DNA of 64,000 bases from NCBI GenBank assembly GCA_021030905.1, contig JAGFMI010000011.1, positions 372,001-436,000 on the forward strand, read 5' to 3'. Under the pieces are notes generated by a model. That model saw only the letters and a program-made list of their open reading frames with translations. It was not told the DNA's origin and did no database searches. The stretch is from Pyrenula massariospora (lineage: Eukaryota; Ascomycota; Eurotiomycetes; Pyrenulales; Pyrenulaceae). The position numbers were made by a program, and so were the translations under genes. Shown one piece after another: positions 15,077 through 25,475 of the stretch (positions are counted from its first letter, which is position 1; each line of letters begins with the position of its first letter).

Positions 15077-18000
15077 ATGGCCCTGCTCTTTCGCCAGATC
15101 TGGACTCTTACAATTAAAAACCTCCTTATTGCTTTCACACGCCATTCCGTGTCAACAACCTTTCGAAGCTTCGTTCTGCCTGTTGTATTTATTGGATTTC
15201 TTTCGTACGCTCGCAATCTATTCATACCTGCCTCAGAATTCGGCATTGGCTCCGCCGACCCAGTACGGTCTTTCCCTGATGCCGTAAAATCCGCGCTTGA
15301 TAGCTCGAGAGACAGGCTAGCATTTGTCAACAATGGCTTCCAAGGTGGCGATATATCACGTGTCATTGAAGAGGTTTCTAGATCTGGACAGGCTGCAGGA
15401 GCGACTCCCTATATCTTGACTAACGAACAAGATCTTCAAGATGTGTGTCGTAGCTCCCTTCGAGCAACGTCTAATTGTATCGCCGCGGCAGTCTTCTACT
15501 CTTCTCCAACCGAAGGCCCCGGCGAACGATGGAATTATTCCCTCCGAGCTGATGGCGCTCTTCAGACGAAGATTGTGGCCAAATCTAGTTCCAACGATGT
15601 GCAGATCTATGGTCTTCCACTACAACATGCGATCGATTCTGCAATCGCTGGATTGAACACATCAAGAATCCATGGCACCTTGCCAGACACCATTGAACAA
15701 TATGCATACACCTCTAAGACAGCACAGGAACGCCGTGATGATATTAGGGTTCGGTATATGGGAGGTATCATTGATATCCTTGGGGTGGCATTCTTTATCG
15801 GCATGGTTGGAGTTACGTACCAGATGACTGGCCTGATCGCCTCAGAAAGAGAGATCGGAATGGCTCAACTGCTAGACTGCATGATGCCTAACACTGCTCG
15901 CTGGCAGCCCCAGATGGCTCGCATCATCGCCAATCACCTCGCCTTCGACATACTCTATGGCCCTGGCTGGATCTTTTGCGCGATAATATTGGGCATTGGA
16001 GTGTTCAGTAAGACATCGATGGGAGTCCTCATCATTTTCCATATTCTGGCAGGTTTATCCGTCAGCTCCATGTCAATTTTCGGTGCGGCATTTTTCCGCA
16101 AAGCACAATTGTCTGGGAGTACCACTGTCATTGTCGGGATGTTGCTTGCTGTGCTTGCTCAGATCGTCGGTAAAGCAAGTACTGGAGCTGTTGCCATTCT
16201 CTCGCTTCTCTTTCCTCCAATGAATTATACCTATTTCATCCTCTTGATGGCTCGATGGGAACGACAGAATATGCCAACGGACCTTGTAAAGTCAGCTCCA
16301 CAAAACCCGTGGAAGCTCCCTGGTATCGCGTTCTGGATATTTTTCATTGCCCAGATACTCGTGTATCCAATTCTTGGTGCATGGGTCGAGCGGAGGCTTT
16401 ATGGAACAGGTTCTAAAAGCCGGAGTGTTATCAGATCCGACAGCTCTCAAGATGCAGTCCGACTGACCAATTTTAGCAAAGAGTATCGACCTAGTCGTAT
16501 CAGAAAATATGTTGGGCCATTGTTTCGATCCCGAAGAGAAGCCGTGCTTGCTGTTGACAATGTTAGTCTTTCCGCAATCAAGGGCCAGATCATGGTCCTT
16601 CTCGGTGCCAATGGATCTGGAAAATCAACGACTCTTGACGCTATTGCGGGCCTCAACAATATCACTAATGGCCAAATTGAAATCAATTATGGGCTAGAAG
16701 GAGGCTTTGGCCTGTGTCCGCAGAAAAATGTTTTATGGGATGCATTAAGTGTGGAGGAGCATGTCCGCATATTCAATAAGATCAAATGTCAAGGGCCTGT
16801 CAACACTCGGCAGGAAATTGGCCAGCTTTTGACCGCCTGTGACATAGAGCAAAAATCGAAGGCGCTCGCTCGAACACTTTCCGGTGGTCAGAAAAGGAAG
16901 GTTCAGCTGGCTATGATGTTCACAGGCGGATCGAGCATATGCTGCGTGGATGAAGTATCATCTGGCTTGGATCCGATATCAAGACGTAAGATCTGGGACA
17001 TCTTGCTTGCAGAACGAGGGAGGAGATCGATTATCCTTACGACGCATTTCCTTGACGAAGCCGATTTATTGTCTGACCATATTGCGATACTTTCGAAAGG
17101 CAGTCTCCGCGCCGAAGGCAGTGCTGTAGCAATCAAGCACAAGTTGGGCTCTGGATATAAAGTCTACGTCTACAATGTACCTGGTGGTCAAGAACTTTCC
17201 CATTATGAAGGCGTGGCAATTGAAAGACAATATGATCGAACGATTTATAGTGTTTCAGATTCTAGACAAGCTGCTGATCTGATAGCGAGACTGGAAAATG
17301 ACGGGATCAAAGAGTACCAAGTTAGCGGACCTACTATTGAGGATGTCTTCTTAAAAGTCGCTGAAGAAGTCAGACCGGAAGCTGCTGTCGTCAAAGACAC
17401 ATTAAGTGCCGGCGAAAAAGACACCACAGATCGAAACGGCAAGGGGACTGTTGTCAACACCGTCGACACCGTCGATACTAATTCTGATTCTGAGAAGCCA
17501 CCAGAGCTGGTCACCGGCAAACGAATCAACATGCCGAGACAAGCATGGGTATTGTTTCGCAAGCGCGCGACTGTGCTGAGACGCAATTACCTTCCATACA
17601 CAGCAGCCTTTTTGATACCAGTCATTGCGTCTGGGCTTGTCACGCTCTTTCTCAACAATTTTCAGAAACTTGGATGCTCCCCAGCAGATTCCGTCTCTTC
17701 ATTTGACATTTCTTCATTGGCCCGTGAAGCAAGCTTTGACATTGCATTAGGACCACCAAATAAAGTACCAGAAACTACCTTGCGCGCATTCGCATCAAGC
17801 TTGGGAGGCGCAGACAATGATTTAGGAGGGTCAAACTTCACCGCTTTCATGAATTCCCTTCACTTTGTCAACACCCTCGACGATTTCAATTCATATATCG
17901 ACAACAACTTCCACAATGTAACACCAGGTGGATTCTTCTTAGGCGATGACAGCTCGCCTCCAACATTCGCCTGGCGCGGCAACGGCGATATTGCCTACGC

Positions 18001-19978
18001 AATGATCATTCAAAACGCTCTTGACTCTCTCCTGACAAATATCTCAATTAGCCAACAATATCAAGCTTTTGACGTTCCCTGGGCCCCTGACTCCGGAAAA
18101 GCGCTCCAACTTCTCACATACCTTGGTCTCGCCTTCTCCATCTTCCCAGCATTCTTCGCGCTCTATCCAACGGTCGAACGCCTTCGCCATGTTCGTTCTC
18201 TGCACTACAGCAATGGCGTCCGAAGCCTTCCTTTATGGCTCGCCTATATCACGTTCGACTTCCTGATCGTTCTTGGCGGCAGTGTTCTCTCAATCATAAT
18301 CTTTGCTAGCGTTTCAAGCGTATGGTACCACATCGAATACCTCTTTGTCGTTTTCTTCCTCTATGGCCTCGCCGCTACACTTCAGTCCTACGTCATATCC
18401 CTCTTCTCAAAATCTCAGCTGGCGGCCTTCGCCATCGCCGCTGCTGTAAATGCTGTCATGTTCCTCCTCTACTTCATCGCATACATGTCAATTTTGACCT
18501 ATGCACCCACTAACAAAATTGACTCTTACGTCAACATCGCCCATTTCACTATCGCCCTCGTGACTCCTATGGCAAATCTAACAAGAGCCATGTTTGTGAC
18601 CCTCAACGTGTTCTCCCTGACCTGCCGCGACCGCCACTTCGCTAGCTACCCCGGCTCTATGACGCTCTTCGGCGGGCCCATCCTCTATCTAATCATGCAA
18701 TCCTTCTTCCTCTTCGCCATTCTCCTTTGGTGGGATTCTGGTCCTCTCCTCCGCGTTCTTCGCAAAACTTTCACCAAGCCAGCCGATGCAGAAGAGAGTG
18801 CTACTACTGCCGAGCCTGAGGTCTCCGACGAGCTGACTCGAGTTGCGTCCTCCCAAGATGGCTTACGCGTCCTCCATCTGACCAAATCTTTCAAACGCAA
18901 CCTTGCTGTCGATAACGTCACATTTGGCGTCCCACGGGGTGAAGTGTTCGCCCTCCTCGGCCCCAATGGAGCTGGTAAATCAACGACTATCTCCCTCATT
19001 CGTGGAGACATCCAACCCTCTCGCCGTGGTGGCTCGATTCTCGTTGAAAATGTCGACGTCACAAAACACCGCGCGCAAGCCCGCTCCCATCTTGGCGTTT
19101 GCCCGCAATTCGACGCCATGGACACGATGACCGTAGCTGAACACCTCGTCTTCTATGCCCGAGTGCGTGGCGTCCATGACCCGGCGCACAATGTGAGAGA
19201 GGTCATGCGTGCGGTAGGATTGCAGCCGTACAAAGAACGCATGGCGCAGAAGCTGTCGGGTGGCAATAAGAGGAAATTGAGTCTGGCGATAGCGTTGATG
19301 GGAAATCCGGCGGTGCTGCTGTTGGACGAGCCGAGTAGCGGGATGGATGCAGCGAGTAAACGCGTTATGTGGAAGACTTTGTCTTCTATTGTGGCGGGTA
19401 GGAGTCTGGTCCTGACGACGCATAGTATGGAGGAAGCGGATGCGCTGGCTAGCCGTGCTGGAATCATGGCTGGGAGGATGCTGGCGCTTGGCTCAACCAG
19501 TTACCTGAGGAAGAAGCACGGTAATGCATACTACGTTCACCTTGTACATCAAAGCGCACCAAACACAACCGATCAGGATATGCAGCGGATCCGAGAGTGG
19601 GTTCTGGAGAGTTTCCCTGGTGCCGATATCGAGGAGAAGAGCTTTCATGGGCAGATGAGGTTTAGTGTCCCAATAGATTCTCACCGCGGAAAGGAGAATG
19701 AGAAAGAGGTCGATGTTGACGCCATCGAAACGACGAACTCATTGGGAAACAAGACGCAGCCGAGCGGCATCGACAGTCAGGGGATATCCTCGCTCTTCTC
19801 CAAGCTCGAAGCGACCAAACACGACCTCGGGATCGAATACTACAGCGTGAGCCAAACAACGCTAGACCAGGTCTTCTTGAATATTGTGGGAAAGCATAAC
19901 GTCGAGGAGGAGGATTTACAGAGACAGCAGCCACAGAAAGCAGAGAGGGCCTGGTGGGGAGGGAAGAAGAAGAGTTGA
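15077..19978 (+). CDS. ABCA-subfamily full-size ABC transporter
   Basis: Membrane protein of 1,633 residues in one exon. The ABCA layout (TMD-NBD-TMD-NBD) suggests lipid or sterol handling in internal or plasma membranes. The first membrane helix (RSFVLPVVFIGFLSYA) is followed by a large non-cytosolic loop and five further helices. NBD1 has Walker A GANGSGKST at about residue 510, signature LSGGQKRK at about 600 and Walker B CVDEVSSGLDP at about 622. NBD2 has GPNGAGKST at about 1295, LSGGNKRK at about 1392 and LLLDEPSSGMD at about 1412. H-loops TTH follow both. I start at the ATG at 15077 because the frame upstream opens only at TTG. Both ATPase sites look intact. The substrate is not predictable from sequence. 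Confidence 0.92.
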   Translation: MALLFRQIWTLTIKNLLIAFTRHSVSTTFRSFVLPVVFIGFLSYARNLFIPASEFGIGSADPVRSFPDAVKSALDSSRDRLAFVNNGFQGGDISRVIEEVSRSGQAAGATPYILTNEQDLQDVCRSSLRATSNCIAAAVFYSSPTEGPGERWNYSLRADGALQTKIVAKSSSNDVQIYGLPLQHAIDSAIAGLNTSRIHGTLPDTIEQYAYTSKTAQERRDDIRVRYMGGIIDILGVAFFIGMVGVTYQMTGLIASEREIGMAQLLDCMMPNTARWQPQMARIIANHLAFDILYGPGWIFCAIILGIGVFSKTSMGVLIIFHILAGLSVSSMSIFGAAFFRKAQLSGSTTVIVGMLLAVLAQIVGKASTGAVAILSLLFPPMNYTYFILLMARWERQNMPTDLVKSAPQNPWKLPGIAFWIFFIAQILVYPILGAWVERRLYGTGSKSRSVIRSDSSQDAVRLTNFSKEYRPSRIRKYVGPLFRSRREAVLAVDNVSLSAIKGQIMVLLGANGSGKSTTLDAIAGLNNITNGQIEINYGLEGGFGLCPQKNVLWDALSVEEHVRIFNKIKCQGPVNTRQEIGQLLTACDIEQKSKALARTLSGGQKRKVQLAMMFTGGSSICCVDEVSSGLDPISRRKIWDILLAERGRRSIILTTHFLDEADLLSDHIAILSKGSLRAEGSAVAIKHKLGSGYKVYVYNVPGGQELSHYEGVAIERQYDRTIYSVSDSRQAADLIARLENDGIKEYQVSGPTIEDVFLKVAEEVRPEAAVVKDTLSAGEKDTTDRNGKGTVVNTVDTVDTNSDSEKPPELVTGKRINMPRQAWVLFRKRATVLRRNYLPYTAAFLIPVIASGLVTLFLNNFQKLGCSPADSVSSFDISSLAREASFDIALGPPNKVPETTLRAFASSLGGADNDLGGSNFTAFMNSLHFVNTLDDFNSYIDNNFHNVTPGGFFLGDDSSPPTFAWRGNGDIAYAMIIQNALDSLLTNISISQQYQAFDVPWAPDSGKALQLLTYLGLAFSIFPAFFALYPTVERLRHVRSLHYSNGVRSLPLWLAYITFDFLIVLGGSVLSIIIFASVSSVWYHIEYLFVVFFLYGLAATLQSYVISLFSKSQLAAFAIAAAVNAVMFLLYFIAYMSILTYAPTNKIDSYVNIAHFTIALVTPMANLTRAMFVTLNVFSLTCRDRHFASYPGSMTLFGGPILYLIMQSFFLFAILLWWDSGPLLRVLRKTFTKPADAEESATTAEPEVSDELTRVASSQDGLRVLHLTKSFKRNLAVDNVTFGVPRGEVFALLGPNGAGKSTTISLIRGDIQPSRRGGSILVENVDVTKHRAQARSHLGVCPQFDAMDTMTVAEHLVFYARVRGVHDPAHNVREVMRAVGLQPYKERMAQKLSGGNKRKLSLAIALMGNPAVLLLDEPSSGMDAASKRVMWKTLSSIVAGRSLVLTTHSMEEADALASRAGIMAGRMLALGSTSYLRKKHGNAYYVHLVHQSAPNTTDQDMQRIREWVLESFPGADIEEKSFHGQMRFSVPIDSHRGKENEKEVDVDAIETTNSLGNKTQPSGIDSQGISSLFSKLEATKHDLGIEYYSVSQTTLDQVFLNIVGKHNVEEEDLQRQQPQKAERAWWGGKKKS

Positions 19979-20247
19979 ATGAATGGGTACCTAAAATTGT
20001 CCAGAAGGGCTATGATTCTGTCTGAATACGTTTCATTAGGTAATGAATGAACCAGCTATAGGAGACTAATGTATTGTAATAGTAGATTTGTCTTAATGAC
20101 TCCAGAGACTTTGCATGATATTCTGCTTCTATTTCGTCGAATCTTTTAGCTTTCCTGCCCTTTTACTGTTTGTGTACCTAGATACTAGCAATATCCTCAA
20201 AAAAGGCGGACACTACCATGCCGCTCTAGCACAACCATCTCCCCCCA

Positions 20248-21063
20248 TCAACCCTGACGTGACCCATCTCCCTCCCCATCCTCCACCTTCCGCCCCCTCA
20301 CAACCCACACCGGATCCCCCCACCCGCCCCCCTCAACCAGCGTCACATTCTCCACCTCCCTCCACCCACCCCACCACAAATAATCCCCCACCATCTCCAC
20401 CCTCTCCTCCTCACCGATCCGCAACCACCTCCCCACCACCTTTGTCGGAAAACACCGATTGCTCACCACCAAATGCACCACCCCGCCGTCCCTCATCTGC
20501 CGCCTCACCGACGCCAGAACCTCCACCGGCCGCGTTAGGTAGTCGATGCTGACCACGCAGGTTGCTGCGTCCAACACCTGCCCCTCGCCGGGAAGCCGCG
20601 CGTCGGGCTCGGCGTTGAGGTCCTGCACAGACCAAGCCTTTAGCACCGGATTCCGCCCCAACTCCTCAGCGTTCATGCCGAGACCGAGCACCTCCAGCTC
20701 CCCCTCCCGCACCGCGCTTTCCAGCTCCGCCGGGAGGTGCGAGACCCAGCTACTACAAAAATCCAAGATCCTGCCGCGACGGGGGAGGGTTTGAGCGTAG
20801 TAGGTGCGGAGAGAGGAGATGGCGGCGTCGTCGATGTGCGTGACGAGGCGGGGGGTGGCGTAGAAGGCGTGGTCGTTTGATTGGTCCGAAGGGGTGAGGT
20901 CGGCGGGGGTGTAGGGGAAGGGGGATGGAGGGGGGTTGGGGGGGGTGTAGGGGCGGGTTTTGAATCGGGAGGGGGTTTGAGGGGTGGTGGACATCAGGGT
21001 GGAGAGGAGGGAGAGGGAGCGGAAGGGTGTTTTTAGGGGGTTGGGGAGGGGAAAGGGGGGCAT
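20248..21063 (-). CDS. Methyltransferase-like protein (class I SAM fold)
   Basis: Predicted 271 residues from the ATG at 21063; a second candidate ATG lies at 20994. The segment FYATPRLVTHIDDAAI, then RGRILDFCSSWVSHLP and LGLGMNAEELGRN, matches a conserved class I SAM-dependent methyltransferase-like group in which DFCSSWVSH occupies the SAM-binding loop. VVSIDYLTRPVEVL corresponds to the post-motif acidic strand. The proline- and arginine-rich N-terminus could be a mitochondrial targeting sequence. An upstream ATG at 21235 starts a short basic peptide ending at a perfect GTAAGT donor, but I find no acceptor that keeps frame. The coding strand is very C-rich in the 5' half. The substrate is unknown. 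Confidence 0.75.
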   Translation of the reverse strand: MPPFPLPNPLKTPFRSLSLLSTLMSTTPQTPSRFKTRPYTPPNPPPSPFPYTPADLTPSDQSNDHAFYATPRLVTHIDDAAISSLRTYYAQTLPRRGRILDFCSSWVSHLPAELESAVREGELEVLGLGMNAEELGRNPVLKAWSVQDLNAEPDARLPGEGQVLDAATCVVSIDYLTRPVEVLASVRRQMRDGGVVHLVVSNRCFPTKVVGRWLRIGEEERVEMVGDYLWWGGWREVENVTLVEGGGWGDPVWVVRGRKVEDGEGDGSRQG

Positions 21064-21426
21064 AGACGGGAGGGAGGGGATGAAGTGTAGGTCGAGGTTA
21101 GAGGGTTTGAGATGGAGAATGGAGAGATGAGGAGAAAAGGAAATTTGCACTGGATGTGATAAGACTAGGGACTTACTTGTTCGCGGCGTGTCGAAGGCTG
21201 ATCTTTGTTAGAAGTTTCAAGACGGATGACGGCATGATGTGCCCTGGGAGGATGATGGGAGCGCCTAAATTTAAGCTTAAAATATGCGCCGAGACGGTTG
21301 ACGTTGATGGACCCCGCACCGCACGCACGGCCAAAATAATTTTTGGTTGGAGAGCATCGCCAGCCTTGATATCACCATCCAGACCACCACCATATCTCCA
21401 TCACTGAACATACGGGACTGATCAGG
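21064..21426. promoter_or_regulatory. Divergent promoter region between the methyltransferase-like gene and NOB1
   Basis: About 360 bases separate the two start codons, so both 5' UTRs lie here. The region includes an unused-looking ATG with a GTAAGT site on the minus strand. No specific regulator site can be named. Confidence 0.45.
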
Positions 21427-22866
21427 ATGGCGAGCTACGCAGCCGCCGTAGCATCAACCGCCACGGTGCTCGCACACCAACAACCAGCGCCCGACACTCC
21501 TCCAGACCCCGTACCCTCACCACCGCTCCCAACCACAACCTCTCCCCTCTCCCCTCCCCTCACAAAAGACCGCCGAAAATCAATCCACACCCTCATCCTC
21601 GACGCGACCCCCCTCATCCTCGCCCAGCCCCCGCTCTCCACCCTCCTCGCCCATGCCGACACTCTCACTACCACACCGTCCGTCCTGGCCGAGATCCGCG
21701 ACCCCGCCGCCCGGACCAGGGTGGAGAGCATTTACCGGCCGTTTTTGCAGGTGAGGAGGCCGAGGGAGGAGAGTGTGAGGAGGGTGAGGGAGTTTGCGAG
21801 GAAGACGGGGGATGCGGTGGTGCTGAGCGGGACGGATTTGGAGGTGCTGGGGTTGGCGTGGGAGGTGGATGGGGAGGGGAGGGGAAAAGTGGGAGAGGAA
21901 GGAGGGAGGGATTTGAGAGAGGTACTGAAGGCGGAGTTGAAGGAAGAGCCGAGAAACCAAGATCTTAAGGTTAAATCGCAGGTTGGATCGGGCGGCGAGG
22001 AGGCCAAGGATGTGGAGGCGACTGCACAAAATTTACGACATTTAAACCTACAACAGGATGTCGAGTCTCGGGTTATGACAGATGAAGCAGCTGTGCCTGA
22101 ACTACATGATACCAGCCATGACAAGGAAATTTCACCACTAAAGCCAGAAGGAGAACCTGATATTCCTACAGAAGGACAGGTTGAAGAGAGGCCAATTGAA
22201 GAAGAGTCTTCAGAAGACGACGCTGGTGGCTGGATCACGCCCTCAAACCTCAAGATTCATCAAGCTAAAGATGAAGGAGCTGCAATATCGGCCAAATCTA
22301 AGCCAGAAACCATGAAAGTTGCCACCATCACCGGAGACTTCGCCTTGCAAAATGTCCTCCTACAAATGAATCTCAACCTCCTTTCCTCCGCCACATGCAA
22401 ACGTATATCCAAGATCCGCACGACCATTCTCCGTTGCCACGGCTGCTTCGCTACCTGCAAAGACATGACGAAACAATTCTGCCCGCGCTGTGGGAAGCCA
22501 ACGTTGACGCGGGTGACGTGTACGACGAATGATAAGGGGGAAGTTAGAATGCATCTGAAGAAGAATATGCAGTGGAATAACAAGGGGAACGTGTATTCCA
22601 TACCGAAGCCAGTGAGCGGGAGCTCAAATCAGAAATGGAATGGACCTAGGTCTGGAGGAGGAAAGGGAGGGTGGGGCAGTGATCTTATTCTTGCGCCAGA
22701 TCAGAAAGAATATGTGAGGGCGATGGCGGAGCATGACAGGGTCAAGGGGAAAGATTTGATGGACGAGGATGTGCTTCCGAATATCCTTAGTGGGGATAGG
22801 CAGAAGGGAGGTGGGAGGCCGTGGGTGGGTGCTGGGAGAGGGATCAATAGTAAGAAGAGAAGATGA
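21427..22866 (+). CDS. NOB1: 20S pre-rRNA D-site endonuclease NOB1
   Basis: PIN-domain RNase that makes the 3' end of 18S rRNA during late 40S maturation. Single exon, 479 residues. The PIN domain has catalytic acidic residues in HTLILDATPLI, SVLAEIRDP and VLSGTDLEVLGLA. A long acidic linker follows, then GGWITPSNLKIHQ, which is typical of Nob1, and ACT/DFALQNVLLQM-type helices before the zinc ribbon (CHGCF and CPRCGKPTLTRVTC). The C-terminus is rich in Gly and Lys and contains LILAPDQKEYVRAMAE. The first third of the coding strand is pyrimidine-rich and switches abruptly to purine-rich near 21745. Confidence 0.93.
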   Translation: MASYAAAVASTATVLAHQQPAPDTPPDPVPSPPLPTTTSPLSPPLTKDRRKSIHTLILDATPLILAQPPLSTLLAHADTLTTTPSVLAEIRDPAARTRVESIYRPFLQVRRPREESVRRVREFARKTGDAVVLSGTDLEVLGLAWEVDGEGRGKVGEEGGRDLREVLKAELKEEPRNQDLKVKSQVGSGGEEAKDVEATAQNLRHLNLQQDVESRVMTDEAAVPELHDTSHDKEISPLKPEGEPDIPTEGQVEERPIEEESSEDDAGGWITPSNLKIHQAKDEGAAISAKSKPETMKVATITGDFALQNVLLQMNLNLLSSATCKRISKIRTTILRCHGCFATCKDMTKQFCPRCGKPTLTRVTCTTNDKGEVRMHLKKNMQWNNKGNVYSIPKPVSGSSNQKWNGPRSGGGKGGWGSDLILAPDQKEYVRAMAEHDRVKGKDLMDEDVLPNILSGDRQKGGGRPWVGAGRGINSKKRR

Positions 22867-23007
22867 CATAAAACTGTAGTCAATGAGAACGGCCTCCGGA
22901 CGAATAGTCTTTGCGCTGCTAATATTTCAAACCCGTCTTTAACTATTCAACGCACAGGACAAAAGACAAATTGCGCCAGACGCCATGCTCTCAAAACTGT
23001 TACAAAT

Positions 23008-23392
23008 TCACTTTTGTTCCTTCTTGGCTACGTCTGGGACAATGTTAACAGGCAATTAGATTACAGTTATTGAACGGCATCACATACCTTGCTGTGTCAA
23101 AAGCAGGCCATACCGTTTCTTGAGAGTAACCCGATGCCTATGTACTCGATTAGCGTTGTCCGTCACTTCTAGTGCCTATCAAACGCCCTGATTCAAAATT
23201 GCATACCTCGAATACTTGTCATCTGGAGAAAATCGTGCGGGATGGGCAGATTTCGTCACAGTCCCATCGAGGATTTTTTTCAGTCTATTGATATAAGTGA
23301 AGTACTTCTCCGCGCATGTGAGCTCGGAATTGCAATACTTACGTGTAGGTACGCTTGCCCGTGGCAGGATCCTCATTGTACATCAGATGCAT
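23008..23392 (-). CDS. NOP10: H/ACA ribonucleoprotein subunit Nop10
   Basis: Small component of H/ACA snoRNPs that guide pseudouridylation in the nucleolus. Four exons (23392-23343, 23284-23207, 23137-23088, 23033-23008) separated by introns of 58, 69 and 54 nt encode 67 residues. The product begins [17 protein letters not shown], continues [20 protein letters not shown] and [20 protein letters not shown], and ends [10 protein letters not shown]. This matches Nop10 along its full length, including the invariant [16 protein letters not shown] core. All junctions have GT-AG ends and keep frame. Only the second exon looks coding without splicing, so the gene is easily missed. Confidence 0.93.
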
Positions 23393-24002
23393 GGCTTTGA
23401 GGTCCTTGGCAAATTGGATGGCTGCGCATACGAGATGGAACTCACTGCAGCAACGTCGTCAGGCTCGCCTCGTTTTCACACGAATCAAAACGGGCAATCG
23501 ACGAAAAATTTCGGAAGCGGTGGAAGTGCGTGGTAGGGAACAATGCGGAATTTTTACCCGAGGACCCTGGCTCTTTCTCCGACGAGAGGCCGAGAGAGGA
23601 GGGAAAAAACGGTCGCTGGGAAGCTTCGTCGGTGACTCCGCCCGCAACTCCTACTCAAGACATTACACCACTTTCAAACTTCTCGGTGTCTTGGAGCTTG
23701 TGACTTCTAATACCAAACATTCTCTCACAGCAATTTTTCATGTCAAAACCGTTCTCCGAGAGGGACTTTCAAGGTATGCCCCACATTTGCTTTGCCATGG
23801 CACCCCTTGTGATGACCTTTTTGGGAGCCGAGATGCTAGCAGTTTGATTTCAAGCTGGTATCGATGCAGGCTCTTTGTAATTAAAAGACTACAACGGTAT
23901 CTGAATTCAAGAAAAGCCTTGAATGCACAGCCACGAGCTTTCCTACCTGCACTGACACCTGACCTTCAGAAGCTATCCGCCTGATATGATCACACGATAA
24001 CA
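23393..24002. promoter_or_regulatory. Divergent intergenic region between NOP10 and SEN2
   Basis: About 610 bases hold the promoters of two oppositely read genes for RNA-processing factors. A 209-codon frame crosses it but overlaps NOP10 exon 1 in another frame and resembles nothing. Confidence 0.45.
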
Positions 24003-25475
24003 ATGGGCAACGCTCAAAACGCGTCTCTGCCTGTGAAGGCACCTACTCCTCCTACCCCTCCGCCTAAGCCTTCAAAGCCACGTCGTCCAAGCTACAACCT
24101 CATTCATCGACATGCCTTACCAATCCGAACTTACCCTCTCCCAACACTGATTCCTCACAACCCACTTTCCCTCGTTGCGATTGCTCTGTCATATCTTGTT
24201 CAGATCATTGCGCCACCGACTCAACCGATGTATAAAGGCTATTTCTCTTCGGCAACGGGTTCGATACATGTCACGGACCCAGAAAGCATCAGGGCGCTAT
24301 GGGAGATGGGATTTTTTGGAAAGGGGAGTTTGAGCCGCAGCCAACCATCATGGGCAGAACGGCAGGTGAAGGACAAGAGCACGAGCGAAGAAGCTACGGA
24401 CGAACGGCGAGAGGAGAGAAGGGCGCTCAAGCTTGAGAGGGCACGGAAAGAGAAGGAAGCCATTGATCAAAAGTTGAAGGAAGAGAGTCAGGCCGATGGT
24501 AACATTGAAGACACGTCCCTGATATCAGACACATCTGTTCTCAAGGATGTCAAACAGACCATTCACGAAGAGCCAGATCACCTCGATGCGGTAGGAGAGA
24601 GGGTAGAAGAACATCCGGATGGATATGAAAACTTCAAAAACGAACCCGTCGCAAATCATCCTCCCACACCACCCTCGACCTCCTCTTCCGACTCACCCGA
24701 AACAAATCTAGACAAACCAAAGCGTACATGCTCCGATGGAAGAGTAAAGACAGTTCGTTTCTCACCTACTATCGAAGCACGAGAATTTGATCTAAGTGCG
24801 CCTACCATATCGCCGATCAAAAGCCCAGGTCCTACACCTACTACAAAGGATGCCAAAGCTAAGCAACAAGTTCTCTCGAAAAGCCAGGAACACCTTCAAC
24901 TATCCCAAGAGGAGGCGTTCTTTCTCACATACGGTCTAGGTGTTCTCGAGATTACATGTGATGATGGCTCCGTCAAACTTCCTCCCACCTCTCTCCTGTC
25001 GCTATTCCGACGACACTCTTACTTTCCACCTCGATCAATCGTAGCGCCGGCGGAGCCTGACGATCCTTTTATGGTGTCGTATGCAGTTTATCACCACTTT
25101 CGCTCCCTTGGTTGGGTTGTTCGCTCTGGAATTAAGTTTTCGGTCGACTACCTACTCTACAATCGCGGGCCAGCCTTTTCGCATGCCGAATTTGCCGTCG
25201 TAGTCGTGCCTTCTTATACTGATCCATATTGGATAGAAGACGAATCTCGTCGAGAAGAGGTAGATAAGAAGAGCAGTAGGAGCTGGTGGTGGTTGCATTG
25301 TGTTAACCGGGTTCAGACGCAGGCCTTGAAGAACCTGGTACTTTGTTACGTGGATGTTCCACCGCCAGCAGAAGCGGAATTTTCTGAGAAACAGGATATT
25401 GGAGCACTTTTTTCACGCTACAAGGTTCGGGAAGTGAGCGTGAAGAGATGGTCACCCAACAGGAATAGGGATTGA
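24003..25475 (+). CDS. SEN2: tRNA-splicing endonuclease subunit Sen2
   Basis: Catalytic subunit of the tRNA intron endonuclease, predicted to cut the 5' splice site. Single exon, 490 residues. The C-terminal nuclease domain has the catalytic triad elements: Tyr in DYLLYNRGP, His in FSHAEFAVVVVPS and Lys in ALKNLVLCYVDVP. Upstream are YHHFRSLGWVVRSGIKFSVD and the family's LSQEEAFFLTYGLGVL. The middle third is a charged, low-complexity linker (KERARKEK-like) typical of fungal Sen2. The start ATG at 24003 gives a normal proline-rich N-terminus. Confidence 0.93.
   Translation: MGNAQNASLPVKAPTPPTPPPKPSKPRRPSYNLIHRHALPIRTYPLPTLIPHNPLSLVAIALSYLVQIIAPPTQPMYKGYFSSATGSIHVTDPESIRALWEMGFFGKGSLSRSQPSWAERQVKDKSTSEEATDERREERRALKLERARKEKEAIDQKLKEESQADGNIEDTSLISDTSVLKDVKQTIHEEPDHLDAVGERVEEHPDGYENFKNEPVANHPPTPPSTSSSDSPETNLDKPKRTCSDGRVKTVRFSPTIEAREFDLSAPTISPIKSPGPTPTTKDAKAKQQVLSKSQEHLQLSQEEAFFLTYGLGVLEITCDDGSVKLPPTSLLSLFRRHSYFPPRSIVAPAEPDDPFMVSYAVYHHFRSLGWVVRSGIKFSVDYLLYNRGPAFSHAEFAVVVVPSYTDPYWIEDESRREEVDKKSSRSWWWLHCVNRVQTQALKNLVLCYVDVPPPAEAEFSEKQDIGALFSRYKVREVSVKRWSPNRNRD

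Noticed and set aside
21148-21235. Upstream ATG with GTAAGT donor as first exon of the methyltransferase-like gene
   Set aside because: The only nearby acceptor would give a 27-nt intron and break the frame, so the model cannot be completed.
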